DNA from: Roseiarcus sp963824475
GTDB taxonomy: Bacteria; Pseudomonadota; Alphaproteobacteria; Rhizobiales; Beijerinckiaceae
Assembly (NCBI GenBank): GCA_963824475.1
Contig: CAWGPR010000007.1
Span: 428,702 to 492,701, forward strand
Length of the DNA stretch: 64,000 bases
Direction of reading: 5' to 3'
Of the stretch, positions 52,542 through 64,000 are shown piece by piece; positions within the stretch are counted from its first letter, which is position 1, and each line of letters begins with the position of its first letter. The position numbers were made by a program, and so were the translations under genes. Below the pieces are notes generated by a model. The model did no database searches. It saw only the letters and a program-made list of their open reading frames with translations, and was not told the origin of the DNA.

Positions 52542-53348
52542 ATGACCGCTCACCAGCTTCCTTTCGGCGTTCTGCTGCGCCGCTGGCGCGAGCGGCGCCG
52601 CATGACGCAGGCCGACCTCGCCTATGCCGCGGAGAGTTCGACCCGGCACCTCTCCTGCCTCGAGACCGGCAAGGCGCAACCCAGCCGCGAGATGATCGCG
52701 CGTCTTGCCGAATATCTCGAGATCCCTCTGCGGGATCAGAACGCGCTCATGCTCGCCGCTGGCTTCGCGCCGGCCTTTCAGGAGCGCTCGCTCGCGGCGT
52801 TGGACGCGGCGAAAACCGCTATCGAGGCGATCTTGAAGGCCCATAAGCCCTATCCGGCGTTCGCGGTCGACCGGCATTGGAATGTCGTGATGTCGAATTC
52901 CGCCCTGCCGCAACTTTACGAGGGCTGTTCGGCGGACCTCATGCGCGCGCCGGTCAACGCCATGCGCCTCACCCTGCATCCGGCGGGGATGGGCCCGCGC
53001 ATTGTCAACTACGCTGCGTGGCGCGCCCATACGCTGAGCGTGCTTCGACAGCAGATCGACGCCCGCGGCGATTCGGTTCTGCAAGGCCTGTTCGCCGAAG
53101 TCTCGGCCTATCCGACGCCGCCCGATTGCGACCCGGCGGAGAGCTTCGGCGCTGCCGAGCGCCTGGCCACGCCGTTTCGCGTAGCGACCCGCTTCGGGGT
53201 CATGTCTTTCCTCGGCACGGTCACCGTTTTCGGCACGCCGAACGACGTGACGCTCTCCGAGCTGGCGCTCGAGATGCTCTTTCCGGCCGACGACGCGACC
53301 GCGCGGATCGCGCACGCCATGGTCGAGGAGCAGGAGCGGGCGGCGTGA
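52542..53348 (+). CDS. XRE-family regulator with MmyB-like ligand-binding domain
   Basis: The protein is 268 residues. HTH_31/XRE-type domain at 8-65: 'GVLLRRWRERRRMTQADLAY', 'SSTRHLSCLETGKAQPSREM'. The C-terminal MmyB-like (PAS-related) domain contains 'YPAFAVDRHWNVVMSNSALP' (about 107-126), 'MRLTLHPAGMGPRIVNY' and 'VMSFLGTVTVFGTPNDVTLSELALE' (split). Such proteins regulate adjacent oxidoreductase or hydrolase genes. It is divergent from the NTF2-like/hydrolase pair. Ligand unknown, but members often bind fatty acids. Confidence 0.9.
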   Translation: MTAHQLPFGVLLRRWRERRRMTQADLAYAAESSTRHLSCLETGKAQPSREMIARLAEYLEIPLRDQNALMLAAGFAPAFQERSLAALDAAKTAIEAILKAHKPYPAFAVDRHWNVVMSNSALPQLYEGCSADLMRAPVNAMRLTLHPAGMGPRIVNYAAWRAHTLSVLRQQIDARGDSVLQGLFAEVSAYPTPPDCDPAESFGAAERLATPFRVATRFGVMSFLGTVTVFGTPNDVTLSELALEMLFPADDATARIAHAMVEEQERAA

Positions 53349-53419
53349 ACGGTCGCGGAGGAGGCGCCGCCGCGGGCGCTTCCGCCCCTTGCGCCTTGCC
53401 ACGGCATGGTCCACATAGG

Positions 53420-53524
53420 CGCCGGGAGGTTGGCGAAGGACGTACCGCTCGCCAACCGGGTCAGGTCCGGAAGGAAGCAGCCCTAACGAGACAGGGCGGG
53501 TCTTTGTCCAACCTCCCACTGGCG
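53420..53524 (+). ncRNA. ffs: SRP RNA (4.5S, bacterial small type)
   Basis: The helix ends pair: GCGCCGGGAGGTTGG near 53420 with CCAACCTCCCACTGGCGC near 53508-53524. The conserved apical domain GGTCAGGTCCGGAAGGAAG followed by CAGCC lies in the middle (about 53459-53482), containing the GGAA tetraloop of the Ffh-binding domain. It precedes dnaX, its usual position in alphaproteobacteria. End positions are approximate to a few bases. Confidence 0.92.
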
Positions 53525-53642
53525 CTTTGACGCCAGCAAGCAGGCGAGCCCGAGGCGGGTTTTCGTTCGCTCGAGCGGCGCTCTATCGAGCGAAACTTGA
53601 GATGCTCCGCCATCGCCCCTTTCCCGCCGAGAGAGGCCGACG

Positions 53643-55412
53643 TTGAGCGATTCGCTCTTCCCCGTCACCGAGGCCGTAGCCGCGCCGGCCTCCCCCTATC
53701 GGGTGCTGGCGCGAAAATACCGGCCGATGCGGTTCGAGGATCTCGTCGGCCAGGAGCCGATGGTGCGCACGCTCGCCAATTCCTTCGCCGCGGGCCGCAT
53801 CCACCAAGCCTATATCCTGACGGGTGTGCGTGGCGTCGGCAAGACGACGACGGCGCGCATACTGGCGCGCGCGTTCAATTATTCCCTGCCCGGCAGGATC
53901 GATGCGCCCAGCGTCGACATGCCCGAGCTCGGCGTCCACTGCCAGGCGATCATGGAATCGCGCCATGTCGACGTGATCGAGATGGACGCAGCCTCCCACA
54001 CCGGCATCGACGATGTGCGCGAGATCATCGAGAATGCGCGCTATCGGCCGGTTTCGGCGCGCACCAAGGTCTACATCATCGACGAAGTGCACATGCTCTC
54101 GAAGCAGGCCTTCAACGGTTTGTTGAAGACACTCGAAGAGCCGCCCGAGCACGTCAAGTTTCTGTTTGCGACCACCGAGATCGAAAAGGTGCCGATCACT
54201 GTGCGCTCGCGCTGCATTCGCTTCGATTTGCGACGCATCGAATCTGGGCCGATGATCGCCCACTTGAGCAAGATTTGCGCCGCTGAAGGCGTCGCCGCCG
54301 AGCCGGAGGCGCTGACGTTGATCGCCCGCGTCGCCGAAGGCTCGGTGCGCGACGCGCTGTCGCTGCTCGACCAGGGCATCGCGCATGGCGGCGATGGCGG
54401 CGTCACGGCTGTCGCCATTCGCGACATGCTGGGCCTCTCGGACAGAGGCGAGGTCATCGCGCTGTTCGAGCGCGTCATGAAGGGTGAGATCGCCGAGGCG
54501 CTCGAGATCGTGCGCGCGCTCCACCAGGCGGGCGCCGACGCCGCCGACATCCTCATCGAGCTGGCTGAGTTTTGCCATTTCGTCACCCGCGCCAAGATCG
54601 CGCCTGCGGCGACCGCGGATCCGGCGGTGAGCGAGATCGAGCGCGAACGCAGCCGCGAATTCGCCGACAAGCTGACGATCGGAGTTCTGGCGCGGGCCTG
54701 GCAAATCCTGCTCAAGGGCGTGGAGGACGTGAAGGATTCGCCCCGCCCGCTCGCGTCGGCCGAGATGGCGCTGATCCGTCTCGCCTACGCATCCGACTTG
54801 CCCACCCCCGAGGAGGCGCTTCGCAAGCTGAGCCAGGCGCCCGACGGCCCGCGTCACGCGCCGCCGCTTCCGTCCGGGGGCGGGGGGCCGCGCGCTTCGA
54901 TGCGGCTCGCGGCAGCCGACCCGGCCCCGGCCGTGTCTCCGCGGGCTCCTTCTCCGCCGTCTCCGACCGTTCGGCTTGCGCGCTTCGACGACGTCGTTGC
55001 ACTCGCGCGGACCAAGCGCGACATTCAGCTCGTCCAGGCGCTTGAGCGGGAGGTGCGGCTCGCGCGTTTCGATGAGGGCAGCATCGCCTTCACCCCAGTG
55101 GAAGGCGCCGAACCCGGACTGGCGCAGACGCTGAGCCGACGACTGCAGGAATGGACGGGCGAGCGCTGGATGGTGGCGCTTGTCGCGGGCTCGACCGCGC
55201 CAACCATACGCGAGACGGCCGAGGCGCGCGAGGCCGAGCGAGCGAGCAATGCAGCGTCGCATCCGCTGGTGCAAAAGGTTCTTGACCAATTCAGAGGGGC
55301 CCGCATCGTCGACGTCCGGCGTCCCGAGGCTGCGCCGTCCATGACGGCTGGCGAGGCCGATGATGAGGTCGGTTACGCCGATTCCGGCGTCGACCCCGCC
55401 GATGACGTCTGA
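53643..55412 (+). CDS. dnaX: DNA polymerase III subunits gamma and tau
   Basis: The protein is 589 residues with a TTG start at 53643. 'YRVLARKYRPMRFEDLVGQE' opens the AAA+ domain; Walker A 'LTGVRGVGKTTTARILARA' (about 59-77), Walker B 'VYIIDEVHMLSKQAFNGLLK', and the arginine-finger region 'ATTEIEKVPITVRSRC'. The four zinc cysteines of E. coli are mostly replaced ('ELGVHCQAIMESRHVDVIEM'), as is usual in alphaproteobacteria. The C-terminal tau part is Pro/Ala-rich then ordered. It is the clamp-loader motor and polymerase link. It is followed 16 bp later by ybaB. Confidence 0.95.
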   Translation: MSDSLFPVTEAVAAPASPYRVLARKYRPMRFEDLVGQEPMVRTLANSFAAGRIHQAYILTGVRGVGKTTTARILARAFNYSLPGRIDAPSVDMPELGVHCQAIMESRHVDVIEMDAASHTGIDDVREIIENARYRPVSARTKVYIIDEVHMLSKQAFNGLLKTLEEPPEHVKFLFATTEIEKVPITVRSRCIRFDLRRIESGPMIAHLSKICAAEGVAAEPEALTLIARVAEGSVRDALSLLDQGIAHGGDGGVTAVAIRDMLGLSDRGEVIALFERVMKGEIAEALEIVRALHQAGADAADILIELAEFCHFVTRAKIAPAATADPAVSEIERERSREFADKLTIGVLARAWQILLKGVEDVKDSPRPLASAEMALIRLAYASDLPTPEEALRKLSQAPDGPRHAPPLPSGGGGPRASMRLAAADPAPAVSPRAPSPPSPTVRLARFDDVVALARTKRDIQLVQALEREVRLARFDEGSIAFTPVEGAEPGLAQTLSRRLQEWTGERWMVALVAGSTAPTIRETAEAREAERASNAASHPLVQKVLDQFRGARIVDVRRPEAAPSMTAGEADDEVGYADSGVDPADDV

Positions 55413-55428
55413 GAAGGAGATCGCCGCC

Positions 55429-55749
55429 ATGGATATCATGGGCATGATGAAAAAGGCGCAGGCCGTTCAGGCCAAGCTTCAGGAAGCGCAGGAGGAGCTC
55501 GGGCGTCTCGAAGTCGAAGGTCAGGCGGGCGGCGGCATGGTGAGTCTCACGCTCAACGCCAAGGGCGAGCTGAGGGGCGTGCGGATCGACCCCACGCTAT
55601 TGACCCCGGGCGACAAGGAGATGCTGGAGGATCTGATCATCGCCGCCTTCACTGACGGCAAGGCCAAAGCTGATCGCGCCGCCGCCGAGAAGATGCAGGC
55701 GCTGACCGCGGGCCTGCCCCTTCCGCCCGGCATGAAGCTGCCGTTTTAG
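55429..55749 (+). CDS. YbaB/EbfC family nucleoid-associated protein
   Basis: The protein is 106 residues from the ATG at 55429, chosen over the earlier ATGs because GAAGGAGA lies before it and 'MDIMGMMKKAQAVQAKLQEA' is the family start. 'VEGQAGGGMVSLTLNAKGEL' and 'TDGKAKADRAAAEKMQAL' continue the family pattern. The small homodimer binds DNA and is always next to dnaX and recR; it sits between them here. Confidence 0.94.
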   Translation: MDIMGMMKKAQAVQAKLQEAQEELGRLEVEGQAGGGMVSLTLNAKGELRGVRIDPTLLTPGDKEMLEDLIIAAFTDGKAKADRAAAEKMQALTAGLPLPPGMKLPF

Positions 55750-55756
55750 AGGCCGG

Positions 55757-56362
55757 ATGTCGACCAGCGTCGCCGGACCCGAAATCGAGCGTCTCGTCCA
55801 GCTTCTTGCCCGCTTGCCGGGATTAGGGCCGCGTTCGGCGCGCCGCGTCGCGCTGCATCTCATCCGCAAGCGCGAGACGCTGCTCGCGCCGCTCGCCGAC
55901 GCCTTGCGCGTCGCTCATGAGCGCATCTTGACCTGCTCGGTCTGCGGCAATGTCGACACGCGCGATCCCTGTACGATCTGTTCGGATGAGCGGCGCGATT
56001 CGTCGATGCTCGTCGTCGTCGAGTCGGTCGGCGACCTTTGGGCGCTGGAGCGGGCGGGAGCGACCCGGGCGCGCTATCACGTGCTCGGCGGCGCCCTTTC
56101 GCCGCTCGACGGCGTCGGCCCGTCCGATCTCAACCTGCCGGCGCTTGTCGCGCGCGTCGCCAAAGGCGAGGTGAGCGAATTGATCCTTGCCGTCAACGCC
56201 ACTGTCGAAGGCCAAACAACGGCGCACTATATCATTGATCTCCTCGTCAATTACCCCGTCAAGGTGACCCGGCTCGCCCATGGCGTGCCCGTCGGCGGCG
56301 AGCTTGACTATCTCGACGACGGCACGCTTGCGACGGCGATGCGTCAGCGTACGGCGTTTTGA
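55757..56362 (+). CDS. recR: Recombination mediator protein RecR
   Basis: The protein is 201 residues. HhH region 'LLARLPGLGPRSARRVALHL' (about 12-31). Zinc finger 'CSVCGNVDTRDPCTICSDERR' within residues 58-78 (C-x2-C..C-x2-C). TOPRIM domain starts 'SMLVVVESVGDLWALERAG' and continues 'YHVLGGALSPLDGVGPSDLN'; 'ILAVNATVEGQTTAHYI' and 'VTRLAHGVPVGGELDYLDDGTL' (split) end it. It works with RecF/RecO in loading RecA at gaps. It is 7 bp after ybaB. Confidence 0.96.
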   Translation: MSTSVAGPEIERLVQLLARLPGLGPRSARRVALHLIRKRETLLAPLADALRVAHERILTCSVCGNVDTRDPCTICSDERRDSSMLVVVESVGDLWALERAGATRARYHVLGGALSPLDGVGPSDLNLPALVARVAKGEVSELILAVNATVEGQTTAHYIIDLLVNYPVKVTRLAHGVPVGGELDYLDDGTLATAMRQRTAF

Positions 56363-56464
56363 CCCGCAATTGCGTAGGCGACAGGGATTTTTGCTCTTGC
56401 CCCTGTCGGGCGGGCGCAGCTTGGCTTAAGTCTAGGGCGCAGACGTCTTTCGAAGGCGATCGCT

Positions 56465-57898
56465 ATGTCGGCCGCATTAGCAGCTCCGAGGCTTTTCGTT
56501 CCCCCCTATCCTCGCCGGCCGGATAGGCCGCGGGGGTCGTTCTCGACCCTCCTCGCCCTGCAGCGCAATCCAATCGAAGTCTGGTGGGAGGGGGACTTCG
56601 AACGACCGGTTTCCATCGGCCGCACCATCTTTGGTCTGCGTGGCGCGGCGCACGATCCGGCGGCCGTCCGACGCATTTTTCTCGACAACGCTGCAAACTA
56701 TCGCAAGGACGATCTTCAGCTTCGCATTTTGCGGCCTGGACTCGGCAATGGATTGCTGACCGCCGAGGGCGAGGACTGGCGCGTCCAGCGCCGTGCGCTG
56801 GCGCCCTTGTTCTCTCCCCGTCAGGTCGCGGAATTCGCTCCGGCCGTCCACCGGGTCGGGCGAGCGGCGGTTGAGCGGATGACCAGCCGGCGCGACGGGG
56901 CAGTCGCGGACGTCGGCGCGATCATGTCGCGCATGACGCTGGAGGTGCTCGAGCAGACATTGTTCTCGGAAGGGCTCGGCCGTGAGACCAGCGCCTTTCA
57001 GCGGGCCGTGACAAGCTATTTCGAGACCATCGGGAGGATCGATCCCTTGGATTTGCTGGGCGCGCCCGCGTTCCTGCCCAGGCTGAGGCGCCGCCGTGGC
57101 CGCACCGCGCTCGAATTTTTCGATTCGGCCGTCGACGCGATCATCGAAAAGCGGCGGGCGCTGCTTGGCCGAGAGGCCGAAGCGCCGCATGATCTGCTGA
57201 CCCTCCTCATGTCGGCGAAGGACCCTGAAAACGGGCGCGGAATTGCTGACGTGGATGTGCGGGCGAATATCGTCACCTTTATCAACGCCGGCCACGAGAC
57301 GACTGCGAACGGCCTGACCTGGACGCTCTTCCTGCTCTCCCAATCGCCCGAATGGCGCGAAAGGGCGGAGGCCGACGCAGATAAGGCGTTCGACGCTGAC
57401 GGGTCGGTCGCGACAGAGGGGTGCGAAATCCTTCGCGCCGTGTTCGAGGAAGCGCTGCGCCTCTATCCGCCGGCGGCGATGCTCGCCCGTCAGGCGATCG
57501 CCGACGACGCGCTCGCGGGCGTGCATATCCCGGCCGGGGCTGTGATCACCGTCTCGCCCTATGTCTTGCACCGGCGCCGCGGCCTTTGGGACCATCCCGA
57601 CGCGTTCGATCCCTCCCGATTCCTGGGCGAACGGCGCGATCGCATCGACCGGTTCGCCTACATCCCGTTCGGCGCCGGGCCGCGCGTCTGTATCGGCATG
57701 GCGTTCGCGATGCAGGAGGGGATCATTCTGCTCGCGCATCTTTTGCGCGCCTTTCGCTTCGACCTGGTCGAGGGCCAAGTCGTCATGCCGCTGCAGCGGG
57801 TGACGTTGCGCCCGCGGGGGGGCTTGAAAATGCACGTGAAACGACGCGACGGGGCCCAGCTTTCCACAGCGGAGAATTTCTTTGTGAAAGTCCGTTGA
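56465..57898 (+). CDS. Cytochrome P450, second copy
   Basis: The protein is 477 residues. 'FINAGHETTANGLTWTLFLL' is the I-helix oxygen-binding groove (AGHETT), 'VFEEALRLYPPAAMLARQAI' the K-helix ExxR (EALR), and 'IPFGAGPRVCIGMAFAMQEG' the heme loop with Cys409. The overall pattern resembles the CYP4/CYP102-like clan rather than the 28289 P450. Redox partners are not encoded nearby. The N-terminus ('RLFVPPYPRRPDRPRG') lacks a membrane anchor. The gene's stop lies just after the likely rrn promoter's -35. Confidence 0.93.
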   Translation: MSAALAAPRLFVPPYPRRPDRPRGSFSTLLALQRNPIEVWWEGDFERPVSIGRTIFGLRGAAHDPAAVRRIFLDNAANYRKDDLQLRILRPGLGNGLLTAEGEDWRVQRRALAPLFSPRQVAEFAPAVHRVGRAAVERMTSRRDGAVADVGAIMSRMTLEVLEQTLFSEGLGRETSAFQRAVTSYFETIGRIDPLDLLGAPAFLPRLRRRRGRTALEFFDSAVDAIIEKRRALLGREAEAPHDLLTLLMSAKDPENGRGIADVDVRANIVTFINAGHETTANGLTWTLFLLSQSPEWRERAEADADKAFDADGSVATEGCEILRAVFEEALRLYPPAAMLARQAIADDALAGVHIPAGAVITVSPYVLHRRRGLWDHPDAFDPSRFLGERRDRIDRFAYIPFGAGPRVCIGMAFAMQEGIILLAHLLRAFRFDLVEGQVVMPLQRVTLRPRGGLKMHVKRRDGAQLSTAENFFVKVR

Positions 57899-57923
57899 CA
57901 GAAAATCGCGAGGGGCCTATATG
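57895..57923 (+). promoter_or_regulatory. rrn operon promoter
   Basis: TTGACA (57895-57900), spacer of 17 bp, TATATG (57918-57923), 520 bp upstream of the 16S start. The -35 overlaps the end of the P450 coding sequence. The leader 57924-58442 has no ORF of note; a second TTGACA at 58148 lacks a good -10. Confidence 0.65.
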
Positions 57924-58442
57924 CGCTTCTCCCAACGGTTTGGTGGGCCTTGGCGGCGGCTGAACCAGCGGGTTACGGGAACTTTTCGAACGCACTCCTC
58001 CCTGCTAAGAGGCGGGGTGGGAGAATTTTCGGTTGTCCCCGTCGCGCGCGAGCGCGCCGTCATGAGAGATTCGAGCTTGGGCTGAGCTTTGGCGGCGGGT
58101 CGCCTCAAAGTTTGGTTTTTGCTTATGGGGCTTCGGCTCCTTGCTGTTTGACAATCGCATCGGAAGAAAGAGAGACGTGGGCGGCGGGGTCCTTGCGGGG
58201 CTTTGGTCGTTGGACGGGATTCTTGGCGTGAGCTGGGGAGCCTGATCCGGCGGGTTGAAGTCCGAAGAGACAACTGACGGTCACGTTTCAAAAATTCATC
58301 GCGCTTTGAAGGAGTGCGTGCCGGACCGTCGTGAGGCGGGCAGGCCGCGAACCTCTTTTGAGGCGGATGTGTTTGGAACTCGTCAAGAATACAATGTCCG
58401 TCAGGACATTGAAGTGACCAGTCAGGACCAAGATCTCAGTTG
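57924..58442 (+). other. rrn leader region
   Basis: Long transcribed leader before the 16S gene, rich in short T-runs and small hairpins. It probably contains antitermination elements, but I could not pinpoint a boxA. Confidence 0.4.
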
Positions 58443-59929
<1,487 letters not shown>

Positions 59930-60128
59930 GGATTCGGAGACATTAACCAAAGGACTTGGGTTCGCCCTCGTCCACGGTTTGTCATCCGGCTCAGAATCAA
60001 GCGGCCAGTCAGGCCGCATTTTGCGGGATCGCGCCGCCTTCGTCTCTCTTTCTGATAAGGATATGGAAGCCCCGCGCCTCAGTCGGCTTTGACAGCGCTG
60101 AGCGGGCGGTGGACTTCTTCTTTCGACC

Positions 60129-60205
60129 GGGCTTGTAGCTCAGTTGGTTAGAGCGCGCGCTTGATAAGCGTGAGGTCGGAGGTTCAAGTCCTCCCAGGCC
60201 CACCA
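60129..60205 (+). tRNA. tRNA-Ile (GAT)
   Basis: Acceptor GGGCTTG pairs with CAGGCCC; D-loop AGCTCAGTTGGTTAGAGC; anticodon stem and loop GCGCTTGATAAGCG with GAT; T-arm GGAGGTTCAAGTCCTCC; CCA encoded. It lies in the 16S-23S spacer, as expected. Confidence 0.97.
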
Positions 60206-60239
60206 CGATTGGCCTTTGGGCGCCGGCGGGTCTTGAAAC

Positions 60240-60315
60240 GGGGCCATAGCTCAGTTGGGAGAGCGCGTGCTTTGCAAGCATGAGGTCGTCGGTTCGATCC
60301 CGTCTGGCTCCACCA
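60240..60315 (+). tRNA. tRNA-Ala (TGC)
   Basis: GGGGCCATAGCTCAGTTGGG start, anticodon loop CTTTGCAAG with TGC, T-arm TCGGTTCGATCCCG-like, acceptor TGGCTCC, CCA encoded. It is the second spacer tRNA, 34 bp after tRNA-Ile. Confidence 0.97.
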
Positions 60316-60749
60316 AGGCTTGAGGCCGAGGTTTCGACGGGGGTCGAGCAGATTGGTGCGCTCCTATCCTTCCGATGCGATTTATCAGTTTCGTCGAGCG
60401 CGAAAGCGCTTGGCGTGAAGAAGGCCGAATGGCCGGCGATGGGGATGTCTATCCTCCGCCGTTCTTTTGGTCTTCGGATCTCTGACATTGTGAAGAGGAA
60501 GCGCATTCGGTCGAGGGCCGGATGGGGCGAGGCGTGAAGCCGACGGGTCCGTGAGGGCCCGCAGGCGAAAAAAGCGTCGCGTCGTCATCTTGTCTTTCGA
60601 GCAACCAGTCGTGGGTTTGGAGCCTGACCGCTCAGATCCCCGGATGCGTTTGAAGCAAAACTGGTCTTTTCAAGCCAGGGAGCGCGTTTGCTCGATCGAT
60701 TGCCGATCGATCGACAATACACAGGACGCGCGCTTTGGCGATGAGAGCA
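60316..60749 (+). other. tRNA-Ala to 23S spacer
   Basis: A 434-bp spacer with no gene. It includes the common TCTCTGACATTGTGAAGAGG stretch (about 60479) and sequence preceding the 23S 5' processing stem, whose strands CAATCAAG (60748) and CTTGATTG (63616) pair. Confidence 0.6.
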
Positions 60750-63622
<2,873 letters not shown>

Positions 63623-63721
63623 GCTCTCGTCGCCAAGGCGCGAGACTCATGCTTCAAAGCGCAGGCGCGCTTTGAAGCAGAAACCTGAAAAAGCCAGTTT
63701 TGCTTCTTCCGTTCTTCGCCG

Positions 63722-63837
63722 GCCTGGTGGCTTTTGCAAGGTGATAAGACCCGATCCCATCCCGAACTCGGCCGTCAAACGCCTTAGCGCCGATGGTACT
63801 CTGTCTCAAGACATGGGAGAGTAGGTCGTCGCCAGGC
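63722..63837 (+). rRNA. 5S ribosomal RNA
   Basis: GCCTGGTGGCTTTTGCAAGG at the 5' end pairs with GTCGTCGCCAGGC at the 3' end. Central CCGATCCCATCCCGAACTCG and TAGCGCCGATGGTACT are typical. It lies 99 bp after 23S. Confidence 0.96.
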
Positions 63838-63869
63838 CTGCAAAGAACGGAAACTTCCTCTTCATCAAT

Positions 63870-63892
63870 GCCGTCGGCGTAGTGCCGACGGC
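63870..63892 (+). terminator. Hairpin between 5S and tRNA-fMet
   Basis: GCCGTCGGC-GTAGT-GCCGACGGC, a perfect 9-bp stem. No T-run follows, so a processing or protective stem is as likely as termination, particularly as tRNA-fMet lies 13 bp downstream. Confidence 0.5.
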
Positions 63893-63905
63893 GCATAGCC
63901 TTTGA

Positions 63906-63982
<77 letters not shown>

Positions 63983-64000
63983 GCGTTATCTGTCGAGCCC

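Noticed and set aside
53583..55445. 620-aa minus-strand ORF opposite dnaX
   Set aside because: Shadow of dnaX; the plus-strand gene is unambiguous.
58148..58176. Second TTGACA upstream of 16S as an additional rrn promoter
   Set aside because: The expected -10 position reads AGAGAC, so it is not a convincing promoter.

Overview
The window reads as a chromosomal segment of a GC-rich alphaproteobacterium. The evidence is the 16S and 23S rRNA sequence, a 23S helix-9 intervening sequence, a split-type HisZ/HisG pair, a GcrA-family regulator, a TIGR02302 low-complexity protein and a DnaX with the alphaproteobacterial replacement of the zinc cysteines. Gene content and 16S signature positions suggest the order Hyphomicrobiales, somewhere near Beijerinckiaceae/Methylocystaceae. 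That placement is inference from memory, not from a search.

Layout. (1) 1-5 kb: the left edge cuts through an AT-richer gene for an AlbA_2 (Schlafen-type) plus P-loop NTPase protein that looks defence-related. Small conserved hypotheticals and an L,D-transpeptidase follow. (2) 5-16.5 kb: the lutABC lactate-oxidation operon (minus strand), pncB, DUF2461, a PPOX-fold protein, an AraC/O6-alkylguanine methyltransferase fusion, a large MscS channel and hisZ-hisG. (3) 16.5-20.1 kb: CIRCE-controlled groESL, a small membrane protein and a transglutaminase-like protein. (4) 20.1-25 kb: a decayed zone holding an oxidoreductase remnant, a frameshifted GcrA-like gene, and an insertion sequence with an exact inverted 631-bp partial second copy, both set in an unidentified gene. 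(5) 25-40 kb: housekeeping and accessory genes: an aminotransferase, a 2',3'-cyclic phosphodiesterase, a P450, two tandem AlgX-like proteins, cobP, a YgjP-like metallopeptidase, a GT4 glycosyltransferase, a flavoprotein monooxygenase, two Gly/Trp-rich secreted proteins, anmK and the pduO-type adenosyltransferase. (6) 40-43.5 kb: IS5-family and IS630-family elements sit head to tail at one TA dinucleotide inside a small secreted-protein gene. (7) 43.5-50.5 kb: TIGR02302, lysA, an LptM-like lipoprotein, a PD-(D/E)XK nuclease-like gene broken by one in-frame stop, and a GFA-family protein. (8) 51-58 kb: an alpha/beta hydrolase, an NTF2-like protein and a divergent MmyB-like regulator, then ffs-dnaX-ybaB-recR and a second P450. 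(9) 58.4 kb to the end: a complete rrn operon (16S, tRNA-Ile, tRNA-Ala, 23S with IVS, 5S, tRNA-fMet).

Five otherwise conserved genes (L,D-transpeptidase, hisG, gcrA-like, a hydrolase and the IS-split secreted protein) each carry one extra base, in several cases within a short homopolymer. That regularity suggests insertion-type sequencing error at least as strongly as true pseudogenisation. The most interesting leads are the two defence-like genes (left edge and 48.3 kb), the duplicated promoter-led cassettes at 20.3 and 50.8 kb, and the double insertion at a single TA.
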